A stretch of DNA of 64,000 nucleotides from Pseudomonas sp. ACM7 (GCF_004136015.1 NZ_CP024866.1:6010244-6074243); one strand, 5' to 3'; positions 35,387-44,966 are shown, counted from the first letter of the stretch. Notes: a model not told the origin generated them from the letters alone. Numbers and translations: made by a program.

Positions 35387-36193
35387 TCATGGTGCACCAC
35401 CACAGGGAATGTCCTCACCGGGTATAATTCGATCTATTTTCACAACACCATTGTAAGATTTCGCAATCGGCACACCGTTTCTAACAATCGTATATCGCGA
35501 AACGCCTGAATCGTTATCAAACATGGGTCTTACGTAGGGATCGAAAGGTATATCAAAGACAAAACCATTAACCGCATCGTTTTCACTTAATATTTTGCGC
35601 AGCTCGTATAATGGGGTCAACGCCGGTGGTGCGCCATTGAGTGTGGCAAAGCCCTGCCATTCCAACACAAACTCGTCAAATTCTTTGAAAATGAGTTCAG
35701 CCGATATCTGCAGTCTGATTTTCTCCCAAACAGGCGGGCTTTCCGGGCAAAGTGGAGTGCAGTTTATATACCCCCACAAATTTGCATCCGGAAAGCCGGG
35801 ACTTTTAAGGGACGGTACGAGAGTATGATCAATCGTCAGTGTCTTTATAGGTGATGGATCTTCATTCCCATCATACCCCTCAAGTACATACTGAATAAAA
35901 GCGACCCCATCCACGCTCATTCTTTGCGGAGTCAGTGGAAACGTAAACTCCGGTTTGTCGTCTACCTGTGTGTATGTCTCCGTATATATTTCGTCTCTAA
36001 CACTGTTTTGTGTCCAATAGATGTGAAGAATCGTAAAACGCCCCGGCCGATCCGGAAAACGATCCCATCGAGGAATCCTTATAGTCGTCCCATTGATTAG
36101 TTGCTCCAAGGAGATCCGGCCTGCTGGATCGGATTCGCTGACACCATCTATCCGCAAACCCGCAGCGGTGACTTGTTCATTGGATCGTGACAT
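35387..36193 (-). CDS. Beta-sandwich repeat protein, short paralogue
   Basis: A 268-residue protein of unknown family, without a signal peptide. It carries the same repeated unit as the gene downstream: FTFPLTPQRMSVDGVAFIQYVLEGYDGNEDPSP followed by LTIDHT. The second half includes a CTPLCPESPPVW stretch and a C-terminal PGEDIPCGGAP. It is the first gene of a two-member minus-strand group (166-base gap). GAGAAT lies before the ATG. A/T-rich codons suggest acquisition by transfer. A secreted or surface role is a guess from its repeat style and the adjacent autotransporter. Confidence 0.6.
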   Translation of the reverse strand: MSRSNEQVTAAGLRIDGVSESDPAGRISLEQLINGTTIRIPRWDRFPDRPGRFTILHIYWTQNSVRDEIYTETYTQVDDKPEFTFPLTPQRMSVDGVAFIQYVLEGYDGNEDPSPIKTLTIDHTLVPSLKSPGFPDANLWGYINCTPLCPESPPVWEKIRLQISAELIFKEFDEFVLEWQGFATLNGAPPALTPLYELRKILSENDAVNGFVFDIPFDPYVRPMFDNDSGVSRYTIVRNGVPIAKSYNGVVKIDRIIPGEDIPCGGAP

Positions 36194-36378
36194 CGCAGAT
36201 TCTCGCTCTGTGAAGTGTTCTCATTGCATATTTCTTGTTGAAGGCGTTTTCAGATATTAAGCGCGATTTCCTTAAACTGCCTACTGACAGATCTGACAGG
36301 TATTGATACCGTCTGTCGGAAACCGCGTAAAGATCTACAGAAGACTTGCTTGACGACAGTCAGGTTTATCGTGTTTCC

Positions 36379-36392
36379 TGAAACCGGTTTCA
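36379..36392. promoter_or_regulatory. PtxS operator at ptxS
   Basis: Perfect 14-base palindrome TGAAACCGGTTTCA, the known PtxS binding site, 30 bases upstream of the ptxS start. It indicates autorepression relieved by 2-ketogluconate. Confidence 0.92.
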
Positions 36393-36421
36393 GATACTCC
36401 TACAAAAATAAGGTCAGTCCT

Positions 36422-37447
36422 TTGAACGACTTCTCCGCCGCCCAACGCAGCCGCGTCACCATGCTCGACGTCGCCGAACACGCCGGCGTCTCCAAAGCCA
36501 GCGTCTCGCGCTTCATCGGCGATGACCGCGCCCTGCTCTCTGATGCCACTGCGTTGCGCATCGAGCAGGCAATCGCCGAACTCGGCTATCGCCCGAACCA
36601 GATGGCCCGCGGTTTGAAACGCGGGCGAACCCGCCTGATCGGCATGCTGGTGGCCGATATCCGTAACCCTTATTCGATTGCCGTGATGCACGGGGTCGAA
36701 ACCGCCTGCCGTCAGCACGGCTACAGCCTGGTGGTGTGCAACACCGACCGCGATGATGAGCAGGAACGCCAGCACCTGGCCCTGCTGCGTTCCTACAACA
36801 TCGAAGGCTTGATCGTGAACACCCTCGGTCATCACCGCGACGAATTATGTGAACTGCATCGGGAAATGCCGCTGGTGCTGGTGGATCGCAAGGTCGAGCA
36901 GCTGGAGAGTGATCTGGTCGGGCTGGACAATCCTGCCGCCGTTGAAATGGCCCTCACCCATTTGCAAGAACGCGGCTATCGCGACGTGCTGCTGGTCACT
37001 GAACCCTATGACGGCACCAGTTCGCGCATCGAGCGGGTTAGCAGTTTCAAGGCGCAGATCGAACAACGTCCGACTCTGCGCGGCACCCTCCTCGAAACCG
37101 GTAGTGAACTGACCGCCAAACTGAAAACCTTCCTCGAAACGCCAGGCCCCGGCCCGAAAGCGCTGTTCTGCGCCAACGGAATCGCCGCGTTGGCCAGCAC
37201 CCATTCGTTGCGTGAACTGAAGTGCAATCTGTTCGAGGACGTCGGCCTGATCGCCCTCGATGATCTGGATTGGTATCCGCTGGTGGGCAGCGGGATCACC
37301 GCCCTCGCCCAGCCGACGGCCGAAATTGGTGCCAGCGCGTTCGAGTGTTTGCTCAAGCGTTTGCGCGGTGATGACGGGCCGGTGCGGACCCTGGATTTTT
37401 CGGCGAAGTTGATTGTGCGTGGGTCGACTCTTGGAGATTGTCGGTGA
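36422..37447 (+). CDS. ptxS: 2-ketogluconate-responsive LacI-family repressor PtxS
   Basis: A 341-residue LacI/GalR repressor. The helix-turn-helix is TMLDVAEHAGVSKASVSRFIG, with the hinge helix NQMARGLKRGRTRLIG, then a periplasmic-binding-protein-like effector domain. The N-terminus NDFSAAQRSRVTMLDVAE matches P. putida PtxS. The start is a TTG with AAGG about 10 bases upstream; an in-frame ORF to 36350 would place the operator inside the gene and is rejected. It represses the kgu operon and itself by binding TGAAACCGGTTTCA, releasing DNA when 2-ketogluconate is bound. The two operators flank this gene, one at its own promoter and one before kguE. Confidence 0.92.
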   Translation: MNDFSAAQRSRVTMLDVAEHAGVSKASVSRFIGDDRALLSDATALRIEQAIAELGYRPNQMARGLKRGRTRLIGMLVADIRNPYSIAVMHGVETACRQHGYSLVVCNTDRDDEQERQHLALLRSYNIEGLIVNTLGHHRDELCELHREMPLVLVDRKVEQLESDLVGLDNPAAVEMALTHLQERGYRDVLLVTEPYDGTSSRIERVSSFKAQIEQRPTLRGTLLETGSELTAKLKTFLETPGPGPKALFCANGIAALASTHSLRELKCNLFEDVGLIALDDLDWYPLVGSGITALAQPTAEIGASAFECLLKRLRGDDGPVRTLDFSAKLIVRGSTLGDCR

Positions 37448-37460
37448 CTGGACTGGCCCC

Positions 37461-37525
37461 TTCGCGAGCAAGCCCGCTCCCACAAGTGCACCGCGTTCCA
37501 AGGTGGGAGCGGGCTTGCTCGCGAA
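37461..37525. repeat. REP inverted pair
   Basis: Two facing REP units separated by 19 bases, 14 bases after the ptxS stop and 54 bases before the kguE operator. Confidence 0.9.
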
Positions 37526-37578
37526 GAGGCCCTCAAGAACACCGCACCACCCAGACAGCCATTTTTTTTGAATAAAAA

Positions 37579-37592
37579 TGAAACCGGTTTCA
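37579..37592. promoter_or_regulatory. PtxS operator at the kgu operon
   Basis: Second perfect copy of TGAAACCGGTTTCA, 13 bases before the kguE ATG and overlapping the expected leader; the ribosome site GAGG follows directly. Confidence 0.92.
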
Positions 37593-37605
37593 GAGGTATA
37601 CAACA

Positions 37606-38388
37606 ATGAATAAACCACCCGTTTCCATCAGCCTTTCGAGCTACGGCGCCGACCTTGTTCGCCAACGCGGCCAGGGATCGTTTATTGAGGTGTTGGCCGC
37701 CGCCGGCGCCACGCGCATCGAATGGCGCGAGGAACTGCTGACCGTCGAAGACCCCGCGCAACTGGCTGACGCCACTCAGGCCCAGGGCCTCGAAAGCGTG
37801 TATTCCTCGCCGATGGAGTTGTGGCTGGCCGGCCAGTCCAAACCCAATCCCGAACTGATCTCTGCGTTACAGCGCGCCCAGGCATTCGGTGCCAAATGGC
37901 TGAAAGTGTCCCTGGGCTATTTCACCGACAACAGCGACCTCCAGACCTTCGCCCGCGTACTGGGAAAAAGTGCGGTGCAGTTGCTGGTGGAAAACGATCA
38001 AACCTTGCACGGTGGCAGGATCGAACCGTTCCAGCGCTTTTTCGCTAAAGTCGAGCAACACAGCCTACCGGTCAAAATGACCTTCGACATCGGCAACTGG
38101 CATTGGCAAGACCAGTCCGCCGCCAGCGCCGCGCGGTTGCTCGGTCGCCACGTCGGCTACGTGCACTGCAAAGCCGTGACGCGCCGGGCCGACGGCAAAC
38201 TGGTCGCCATACCGCCGGCAGCCAGTGACCTGCATGTGTGGGAACAACTGCTGCGGCACATGGCCCAAGGCGTCATGCGGGCGGCGGAATATCCGCTGCA
38301 AGGCGACGACCTGGTGCAGTTGACCACCGAGCACGTCGCCACCCTCGCCCGCCTCGGTCAAACCCGGTTGGAGAGCGCTCATGTCTGA
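37606..38388 (+). CDS. kguE: KguE, epimerase-like protein of 2-ketogluconate metabolism
   Basis: A 260-residue protein of the xylose-isomerase-like TIM-barrel (AP endonuclease family 2) group. Metal-ligand stretches include Glu in [12 protein letters not shown], Asp in [12 protein letters not shown] and His/Lys in [11 protein letters not shown]. KguE opens the kgu operon, but its precise chemical step is not settled in the literature I know. GAGG lies 9 bases before the ATG, immediately after the PtxS operator. The gene overlaps kguK by 8 bases, so translation is coupled. Confidence 0.88.
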   Translation: MNKPPVSISLSSYGADLVRQRGQGSFIEVLAAAGATRIEWREELLTVEDPAQLADATQAQGLESVYSSPMELWLAGQSKPNPELISALQRAQAFGAKWLKVSLGYFTDNSDLQTFARVLGKSAVQLLVENDQTLHGGRIEPFQRFFAKVEQHSLPVKMTFDIGNWHWQDQSAASAARLLGRHVGYVHCKAVTRRADGKLVAIPPAASDLHVWEQLLRHMAQGVMRAAEYPLQGDDLVQLTTEHVATLARLGQTRLESAHV

Positions 38389-39442
38389 GATCGATATTCT
38401 GTCGTTCGGCGAAACCATGGCGATGTTTGTCGCCGAGCAGATCGGCGACCTGGCCGACGTAGGCCAATTCCACAAACGTATTGCCGGGGCCGACAGCAAT
38501 GTCGCCATTGGCTTGTCGCGGTTGGGTTTCAACGTGGCCTGGCTGAGCCGGGTGGGCGCTGATTCGCTGGGACGGTTCGTCATCGATACTTTGGAGAAAG
38601 AAGGCCTGGATTGCAGCAACGTCGCCATCGACACCGCGCACCCAACCGGTTTTCAACTCAAGTCGCGCACCGACGATGGCAGCGATCCGGTGGTCGTGTA
38701 TTTCCGCCGTGGGTCTGCGGCGAGTCATCTGTCGCGGCAGTCGATCGCGCCTGAATTGCTGAACGCCCGGCACTTGCACGCCACCGGCATTCCCCCGGCG
38801 CTGTCCGAAACGGCGCGGGAAATGTCTTTCGAGTTAATGACCCGCATGCGTGATGCCGGGCGCAGCGTGTCCTTCGACCCGAACCTGCGTCCGAGCCTGT
38901 GGGCCAGCGAGCAACGGATGATTACCGAGATCAACCGCCTCGCCACCCTCGCCCATTGGGTGCTGCCGGGGCTGAGTGAAGGCCGCTTGCTGACCGGTTT
39001 TGAAGACCCGGCCGATATCGCGGCGTTTTACCTCGATCAGGGCGCTGAAGCCGTGGCGATCAAACTGGGCCCGCACGGTGCGTATTACCGCACCCATCTG
39101 GATCAGGGTTTCGTGGCGGGCGTGCCGGTGGAAACGGTGGTCGACACCGTCGGTGCCGGCGATGGATTTGCCGTCGGCATGATCAGCGCCCTGCTGGAAA
39201 ACCACAGCTTTTCCGACGCGGTGAAGCGTGCCAATTGGATTGGCAGCCGCGCGGTGCAGAGCCGTGGGGATATGGAGGGGTTGCCCAATCGCCTCGAAAT
39301 GTCTGCCGAGTTTGAGGCCGCCATCGTCGGATCGCCGCCCGGAGACAAGCTCGCTCCCACATTGGATCGGGTTCAAACACAAATCACCTGTGGGAGCGAG
39401 CTTGCTCGCGATGAGGCCCGCACAGTCACTGAAAATCTTTAA
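38381..39442 (+). CDS. kguK: 2-ketogluconate kinase KguK with a REP-encoded C-terminal tail
   Basis: A PfkB/ribokinase-family sugar kinase of 353 residues that phosphorylates 2-ketogluconate to 2-keto-6-phosphogluconate. The N-terminal SFGETM motif, [10 protein letters not shown] and the catalytic [13 protein letters not shown] (Asp as base, anion hole) are intact. Homologues end near residue 316. Here the last 35 or so residues (from about [10 protein letters not shown]) are encoded by a REP pair that fills the 3' end and supplies tail residues such as [10 protein letters not shown]. The catalytic core precedes this, so activity is probably kept. It starts inside kguE. Confidence 0.9.
   Translation: MSEIDILSFGETMAMFVAEQIGDLADVGQFHKRIAGADSNVAIGLSRLGFNVAWLSRVGADSLGRFVIDTLEKEGLDCSNVAIDTAHPTGFQLKSRTDDGSDPVVVYFRRGSAASHLSRQSIAPELLNARHLHATGIPPALSETAREMSFELMTRMRDAGRSVSFDPNLRPSLWASEQRMITEINRLATLAHWVLPGLSEGRLLTGFEDPADIAAFYLDQGAEAVAIKLGPHGAYYRTHLDQGFVAGVPVETVVDTVGAGDGFAVGMISALLENHSFSDAVKRANWIGSRAVQSRGDMEGLPNRLEMSAEFEAAIVGSPPGDKLAPTLDRVQTQITCGSELARDEARTVTENL
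39341..39412. repeat. REP inverted pair inside the 3' end of kguK
   Basis: Left half is the degenerate form GATCGCCGCCCGGAGACAAG then CTCGCTCCCAC; right half is a standard unit GTGGGAGCGAGCTTGCTCG. The pair lies wholly within the kguK reading frame. The degenerate left half is nearly identical to that at 50451. Confidence 0.85.
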
Positions 39443-39488
39443 CCCGTTACCTGCTGCGACAAAAACAACAAGCTCAGGAGCACCAACC

Positions 39489-40787
39489 ATGAAAACCGCA
39501 ACACTCGCCGCCCGCCGCTGGTGGTACATCATGCCCATCGTGTTCATCACCTACAGCCTGGCGTACCTGGACCGCGCCAACTACGGGTTCGCTGCCGCCT
39601 CCGGGATGGCCGCCGACCTGATGATCACGCCGGGCCTGTCGTCGATGCTCGGCGCACTTTTCTTCCTTGGCTACTTCTTCTTCCAGGTGCCGGGCGCGAT
39701 CTACGCCCAGAAGCACAGCGTGAAGAAGCTGATTTTCGTCAGCCTGATTCTCTGGGGTGGTTTGGCCACGTTGACCGGGATCGTCTCCAACGCCTACTGG
39801 CTGGTCGTGATTCGCTTCATGCTCGGCGTGGTCGAAGCCGCGGTGATGCCGGCGATGCTGGTGTACCTGTGCCACTGGTTCACACGTGCCGAACGCTCGC
39901 GCGCCAACACGTTCCTGATCCTCGGCAACCCGGTGACCATGCTCTGGATGTCGGTGGTGTCGGGCTATCTGGTGCAGCATTTCAGCTGGCGCTGGATGTT
40001 CATCATCGAAGGTTTGCCGGCGGTGCTTTGGGCATTTATCTGGTGGCGTCTGGCCGATGATCGTCCCGCTCAAGCCAAATGGCTGAGCGATCAAGAGAAG
40101 CAGGATCTGCAAAGCGCCCTGGCGGCCGAACAGGTCGGTATCAAAGCGGTGAAGAACTACGCAGAAGCCTTCCGCTCGCCGAAGGTGATCATCCTGGCCC
40201 TGCAGTTTTTCTGCTGGAGCATTGGCGTTTACGGCTTCGTGCTGTGGCTGCCGTCGATCCTCAAGGCCGGCGCGCAAATGGACATGATCGAGGCCGGCTG
40301 GCTTTCGGCGCTGCCGTATCTGGCAGCGGTGATCGGCATGCTGCTGGTGTCCTGGGGCTCGGACAAATTGCAGAAGCGCAAACGCTTTGTCTGGCCGCCA
40401 CTGCTGATCGCCTCGATTGCGTTCTACGGATCCTACGCTTTGGGTGCCGAACACTTCTGGTGGTCCTACACCTTGCTGGTGATCGCGGGCGCCTGCATGT
40501 ATGCGCCGTATGGACCGTTTTTCGCCATCGTCCCGGAAATCCTGCCGGCCAACGTCGCGGGTGGCGCCATGGCGCTGATCAACAGCATGGGTGCGCTCGG
40601 CTCGTTTGGCGGTTCGTATCTGGTGGGCTACTTGAACAGCTCCACCGGCTCGCCGGGTGCTTCTTATCTGTTGATGAGCGGCGCGTTAATGCTCTCGGTG
40701 GTGCTGACGATACTCCTCAAACCCGGCGCCAGTGACCGGGTTGTGGCCAAGGTCGTTGTGCAACGGTCGACGGCTGCTCATTCCTGA
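39489..40787 (+). CDS. kguT: 2-ketogluconate transporter KguT (MFS, anion:cation symporter family)
   Basis: A 432-residue major facilitator with about 12 membrane helices, beginning MKTATLAARRWWYIMPIVFITYSLAYLDRANYGFA, the classical ACS-family first helix. Motif A-like QKHSVKK and the central loop (about 200-250) are as in KguT and tartrate/glucarate transporters. It imports 2-ketogluconate with protons. AGGAG lies 8 bases before the ATG. The 46-base gap after kguK includes no terminator, so it is part of the PtxS-controlled operon. Confidence 0.9.
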   Translation: MKTATLAARRWWYIMPIVFITYSLAYLDRANYGFAAASGMAADLMITPGLSSMLGALFFLGYFFFQVPGAIYAQKHSVKKLIFVSLILWGGLATLTGIVSNAYWLVVIRFMLGVVEAAVMPAMLVYLCHWFTRAERSRANTFLILGNPVTMLWMSVVSGYLVQHFSWRWMFIIEGLPAVLWAFIWWRLADDRPAQAKWLSDQEKQDLQSALAAEQVGIKAVKNYAEAFRSPKVIILALQFFCWSIGVYGFVLWLPSILKAGAQMDMIEAGWLSALPYLAAVIGMLLVSWGSDKLQKRKRFVWPPLLIASIAFYGSYALGAEHFWWSYTLLVIAGACMYAPYGPFFAIVPEILPANVAGGAMALINSMGALGSFGGSYLVGYLNSSTGSPGASYLLMSGALMLSVVLTILLKPGASDRVVAKVVVQRSTAAHS

Positions 40788-40799
40788 ATTGAAGTTGAG

Positions 40800-41786
40800 A
40801 TGATGACGATGAAAAAGCAGGTTGTGCTGTACAAGAAACTCTCGCCGCTGCTGATGGCTCGCCTGCACGAGCAGACCGAGGTGACGCTGATCGACAACCT
40901 CAATGCCGACGGCCTGGCAACGCTGCGCGAGGCCCTGCCCCGCGCCCACGGATTGCTCGGTGCAAGTCTGAAACTGGATGCCGGATTATTGGATCTGGCA
41001 CCTGACCTGGAGGCCATCGCCAGCGTCTCCGTGGGGGTCGACAACTACGACATCGACTACCTGACCGAACGACGGATCCTGCTCAGCAACACCCCGGACG
41101 TACTCACCGAAACCACGGCCGACACCGGTTTCGCGCTGATCCTGGCGACCGCCCGGCGCGTGGTGGAACTGGCGAACATGGTTCGCGCCGGTCAGTGGAA
41201 GCGCAATGTCGGTCCCGCGCAATTCGGTACCGATGTGCACGGTAAAACCCTGGGCATCATCGGTATGGGGCGGATCGGTGAGGCCTTGGCCCAGCGTGGG
41301 CATTTCGGGTTTGGCATGTCGGTTATCTACCACAGCCACTCGCCAAAACCGGCGGTGGAACAACGGTTCGACGCGCAATACCGAAGCTTGCCGGAGCTGT
41401 TGCAGCAGGCGGATTTCGTTTGCCTGACCTTGCCGCTGACCGCTGAAACCGAAGGGCTGATCGGCGCCGAGCAGTTTGCCCTGATGCGCCCCGAAACCAT
41501 CTTCATCAACATTTCACGGGGCAAGGTGGTGGACGAGCCAGCGCTGATTCAGGCCTTGCGTGAGGGGCAGATTCGCGCTGCGGGGCTGGATGTGTTCGAA
41601 CGCGAACCGCTGAACACTGACTCGCCGCTGTTGCAACTGAACAACGTGGTGGCGACGCCGCACATTGGTTCGGCGACGCATGAAACGCGGGAGGCGATGG
41701 CCACTTGTGCGGTGGATAATCTGCTGGCGGCGCTGGCGGGTGAAAGGCCGGCGAATCTGGTGAATGTCGGGGCGTGGAAGGCTTGA
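40800..41786 (+). CDS. kguD: 2-ketogluconate-6-phosphate reductase KguD
   Basis: A D-2-hydroxyacid dehydrogenase family enzyme of about 328 residues reducing 2-keto-6-phosphogluconate to 6-phosphogluconate, which then enters the Entner-Doudoroff pathway. The NADPH motif is GMGRIG, and catalytic Arg, Glu and His are in NISRGKVVDE, FEREPLN and TPHIGSAT. Starts at 40800, 40803 or 40809 are all possible (ATGATGACGATG); the last has the better distance to GAG upstream. It closes the kgu operon, 12 bases after kguT, and a REP pair follows. Confidence 0.9.
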   Translation: MMTMKKQVVLYKKLSPLLMARLHEQTEVTLIDNLNADGLATLREALPRAHGLLGASLKLDAGLLDLAPDLEAIASVSVGVDNYDIDYLTERRILLSNTPDVLTETTADTGFALILATARRVVELANMVRAGQWKRNVGPAQFGTDVHGKTLGIIGMGRIGEALAQRGHFGFGMSVIYHSHSPKPAVEQRFDAQYRSLPELLQQADFVCLTLPLTAETEGLIGAEQFALMRPETIFINISRGKVVDEPALIQALREGQIRAAGLDVFEREPLNTDSPLLQLNNVVATPHIGSATHETREAMATCAVDNLLAALAGERPANLVNVGAWKA

Positions 41787-41811
41787 TGGATTTGGCGTTT
41801 GTTAGATAGCT

Positions 41812-41875
41812 TTCGCGAGCAAGCCCGCTCCCACATTTGATCGCGGTCGAATGTGGGAGCGGGCTTGCTCGCGAA
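41812..41875. repeat. REP inverted pair
   Basis: Two facing units of the GAGCGGGCTTGCTCG form separated by 19 bases, between the converging kguD and aruH ends. Confidence 0.9.
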
Positions 41876-41899
41876 GGGGCCATCAAAGCCAGCACAACT

Positions 41900-43087
41900 T
41901 CAGGCCCGACGCGCCTCCAGAAGGTCCGCCGCACACAACGCAATCCGCTGGCACGCATCCGCCAGCTTCAGCTGATCCACCACCAATCCCAGTCGAATAT
42001 GCCCCGCCGCGCTCGGGCCGAACGCTTCACCCGCCAGCACCGACACGCCATAACCTTCCAACAGCCGCTCGGCAAAACTCTGGGCACACAACCCGGTCTG
42101 GCGCACATCGATCATCACGAACATGCCGCCATCAGGCCGGATCGGCCGGATGCCCGGGCAATCACTCAGGCTCGCGCACACCAGGTCGCGACGCTGGCGA
42201 TACTCCTCGCGCATCAACGCCACTTCCGGCAGATCCTCATCCAGCGCCAATTGCGCGGCGTTCTGAATGAAATCCGGAATGCCAAACAGCATGCACAACG
42301 ACAGGTGCACCAAGTGTTCGGCCAAAGGTTTCGGCCCGATCACCCAGCCCACACGCCAACCGCTCATGGCGTGGGATTTGGACAGGCTATTGATGGTCGC
42401 CGTGCGCTCGGCCATGCCCGGCAGGCTCGCCGGGCTGATGTGTTCGCCTTCGTACAACAGATCGCTGTAGACCTCGTCGCTGATCAACCACAAGTCGTGA
42501 CGAACACACAGCGATGCCAGTTCCTGCCAGACCATCAGTGGCAAACTGGCGCCGGAAGGATTGTTCGGACTGTTGAGCACGATGGCGCGGGTTTTAGGCG
42601 TGATCAGCGCCGCGACATCCGCCGGATCGACCCGAAAGCCGTTCTCGGGGCGCACCGCCACCGGCACCACTTTGGCCGCGCAGGCACCGAACACGCCTTC
42701 ATAGGTCACGTACATCGGTTCGGCGACGATCACTTCATCGCCCGGATCGAGCAGGCATTGCGCGACCGAATACACCGCACATTGCGCACCCGGCAGCACG
42801 ATCACATGATCGGCATCCACCGCTTGACCACTGCGACGTCGATGACGGTTGGCAATGCTATCGCGCAACCCCCGACTGCCACGTACTGACGGGTAGTGGG
42901 TGTCACCGGCCAACAAGCTATCAATGCACGCCTGAACGATGGGCTGCGGCGTATCGAAGTCGGGATCGCCGATCGATAGCAGCAGCACATCAACGCCCTG
43001 CTCGATTAATTCCAGTGCTCGGTCATGAATCTGCCAAGCCGCTGCGCCGTCACCGGCAATTCGTTTGGTCAAGGCTGAATAGCGCAT
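41900..43087 (-). CDS. aruH: Arginine:pyruvate transaminase AruH
   Basis: A 395-residue fold-type I PLP aminotransferase very close to P. aeruginosa AruH (MRYS..TKRIAGDGAAAWQIH start, then GDTHYPSVRGSRGLRD). The PLP lysine is in SLSKSHAMSGWRVGW; SPNNPSGAS and the Asp of WLISDEVYSD bind the cofactor, and GGMFVMID carries substrate contacts. It transfers the alpha-amino group of L-arginine to pyruvate, giving 2-ketoarginine. The partner decarboxylase gene aruI and the aruRS regulators are not adjacent. GGAGA lies 5 bases before the ATG. The upstream neighbour on the same strand is a chemoreceptor. Confidence 0.88.
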   Translation of the reverse strand: MRYSALTKRIAGDGAAAWQIHDRALELIEQGVDVLLLSIGDPDFDTPQPIVQACIDSLLAGDTHYPSVRGSRGLRDSIANRHRRRSGQAVDADHVIVLPGAQCAVYSVAQCLLDPGDEVIVAEPMYVTYEGVFGACAAKVVPVAVRPENGFRVDPADVAALITPKTRAIVLNSPNNPSGASLPLMVWQELASLCVRHDLWLISDEVYSDLLYEGEHISPASLPGMAERTATINSLSKSHAMSGWRVGWVIGPKPLAEHLVHLSLCMLFGIPDFIQNAAQLALDEDLPEVALMREEYRQRRDLVCASLSDCPGIRPIRPDGGMFVMIDVRQTGLCAQSFAERLLEGYGVSVLAGEAFGPSAAGHIRLGLVVDQLKLADACQRIALCAADLLEARRA

Positions 43088-43128
43088 GTATTTCTCCAGT
43101 CGCGCGGGTTCCAAGCCACAACCCTATC

Positions 43129-44754
43129 TCAAATCACGAAACGCGCCACCATGGCATTTAAATCCACGGCCAGGCGCGACAGTTCGTGCGTCGCGGCGCT
43201 GGTCTGGTTGGCGCCGGCGGCGGACTGGGTGGCCAGGTCGCGGATGTTCACCAGGTTGCGGTCGACCTCGCGGGACACCTGGGCCTGTTCTTCGGACGCG
43301 CTGGCGATCACCAGGTTGCGCTCGTTGATCAATTGGATCGACTGAGTGATCTGCTCCAGCGCAACGCCGGCGGCGCGGGCCATTTCCAGGGTGCTTTGGG
43401 TGCGTTGATTGCTTTGCTGCATCGACGCGACCGCATGGCCGGTACCGTTCTGAATGCCGGCGACCATTTTTTCGATTTCCTGGGTCGATTGCGCCGTGCG
43501 ATGGGCCAGCGCCCGGACCTCGTCCGCCACCACCGCAAAACCGCGCCCGGCTTCACCGGCACGGGCGGCTTCGATTGCAGCGTTCAGCGCCAGCAGATTG
43601 GTCTGTTCGGCGATGGCGCGGATCACGTCCAGCACCTTGCCGATGTCGCGCCCCTGAGCGGCCAGGCCTTCGATCATCACCGAGGTGTTTTGCACATCGT
43701 GGGTCATGGTCTGGATCGCGCCGACGGTTTCCACCACACGGTCGCGACCTTCGCGGGCGGCCTGAGTCGACTGGTTCGAGGCTTCGGACGTCGACACCGC
43801 GTTGCGTGCCACTTCTTCCACGGCAGCGGTCATTTCGTTGACGGCGGTGGCGGCCTGTTCGATTTCGTTGTTCTGCTGTTGCAGACCGCGGGACGCTTCT
43901 TGGGTGACCGTGCTGAGTTCTTCAGCGGCGGCACCCAGTTGGGTGGCGGAACCGGCGATCTGTTCGATGGTTTTGCGCAGGTTGGTTTGCATCGTGGACA
44001 AGGCACCGAGCAAACGGGCCGGTTCGTCCTTGCCGTCGATGTCGATTATTTTAGTCAGGTTGCCGCCCGCAATGTTTTCGGCCGCCTGGAGCGCACGGTT
44101 GAGCGGCGTGACGATGCTGCGGGTCAGCAGCCAGGCCAGCAGCACGGTCATCAGCGCCGCAGTCACCGCCACTGCGATGATGCCGGTCACGGCGTTGCTG
44201 TAGTGCTCGCCCGCTTCGGTTGCGGCGGTTTTCGCATATGTGTTGTTGAACGCTACCAGTTTGTTCAGCTGCTCGCCCATCTGGTCCGTACCGTCCTTGA
44301 TCCGGGTGTTGATCAGCGTGCGCATCTCATCGAGTTTGTTCTGCCGCGACAGCTCCAGCATCTGATTCTGGTCTTGCATATAGCTGTCCAGTGTTGTCGT
44401 GAACGTCTTGTACAGCGCGGCTTCTTCCGGGGTGGCCGGCAACGCTGCATAACTGGCTTGTGCGCTGCGAACCTTGTCGACCAGCAAGCCGGTACGTGTC
44501 TGGGCTTCCTGCAACGCGTTAGGATCACGGTTGACCAACACCCGGAAAGAAAGAATGCGCAGGCGCAGGATGTTTTCTGTCAGGTTGCCGAGAAACACGA
44601 TGCTGGGCAGCTGCGTGGTTGCCATGTCGATGGAGGCTTGGCGGATGGTCGACATGCGGTTCACGGCAAACACGCCCAGCACGATGACGAGCAAGGCAAT
44701 GAAGGAAAAACCCAGGAAGGCTCGAGGCGCGATATTCAGATTACGCAGTGACAT
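43129..44754 (-). CDS. Methyl-accepting chemotaxis protein with a four-helix-bundle sensor
   Basis: A 541-residue chemoreceptor. Helix 1 spans about residues 10-32, followed by an all-helical periplasmic domain of about 155 residues of the 4HB_MCP type ([20 protein letters not shown]...), helix 2 at about 190-212, a HAMP ([18 protein letters not shown]) and a signalling tip with [34 protein letters not shown]. It lacks a C-terminal methylation-enzyme pentapeptide. It lies 41 bases upstream of aruH on the same strand, so chemotaxis to an amino acid is possible but unproven. The 23-residue in-frame upstream extension lacks support. Confidence 0.9.
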   Translation of the reverse strand: MSLRNLNIAPRAFLGFSFIALLVIVLGVFAVNRMSTIRQASIDMATTQLPSIVFLGNLTENILRLRILSFRVLVNRDPNALQEAQTRTGLLVDKVRSAQASYAALPATPEEAALYKTFTTTLDSYMQDQNQMLELSRQNKLDEMRTLINTRIKDGTDQMGEQLNKLVAFNNTYAKTAATEAGEHYSNAVTGIIAVAVTAALMTVLLAWLLTRSIVTPLNRALQAAENIAGGNLTKIIDIDGKDEPARLLGALSTMQTNLRKTIEQIAGSATQLGAAAEELSTVTQEASRGLQQQNNEIEQAATAVNEMTAAVEEVARNAVSTSEASNQSTQAAREGRDRVVETVGAIQTMTHDVQNTSVMIEGLAAQGRDIGKVLDVIRAIAEQTNLLALNAAIEAARAGEAGRGFAVVADEVRALAHRTAQSTQEIEKMVAGIQNGTGHAVASMQQSNQRTQSTLEMARAAGVALEQITQSIQLINERNLVIASASEEQAQVSREVDRNLVNIRDLATQSAAGANQTSAATHELSRLAVDLNAMVARFVI

Positions 44755-44966
44755 AGGATGATTCTCGGGTGATGGGGCTACGAGCATCCTTGCGTGATCG
44801 CTGAAGGGCGGGCGGTGGCGCACGCGCTTTCAGTTTGGCGCCACTGTTGGAATAGGTTTGTGTGGGCCTATTGGCTGTATCGGCCGGGGATGAGGTTTCC
44901 TGCGGATTTGGAGAAAAATATTTCACCGGATTACGAGTGTTTCAACCATGAAACACTCTAGCTCTA

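Noticed and set aside
43186..44751. 521-codon open frame on the + strand
   Set aside because: Antisense to the chemoreceptor with its intact signalling tip; residue composition (Gly/His/Arg-rich) is typical of a shadow.
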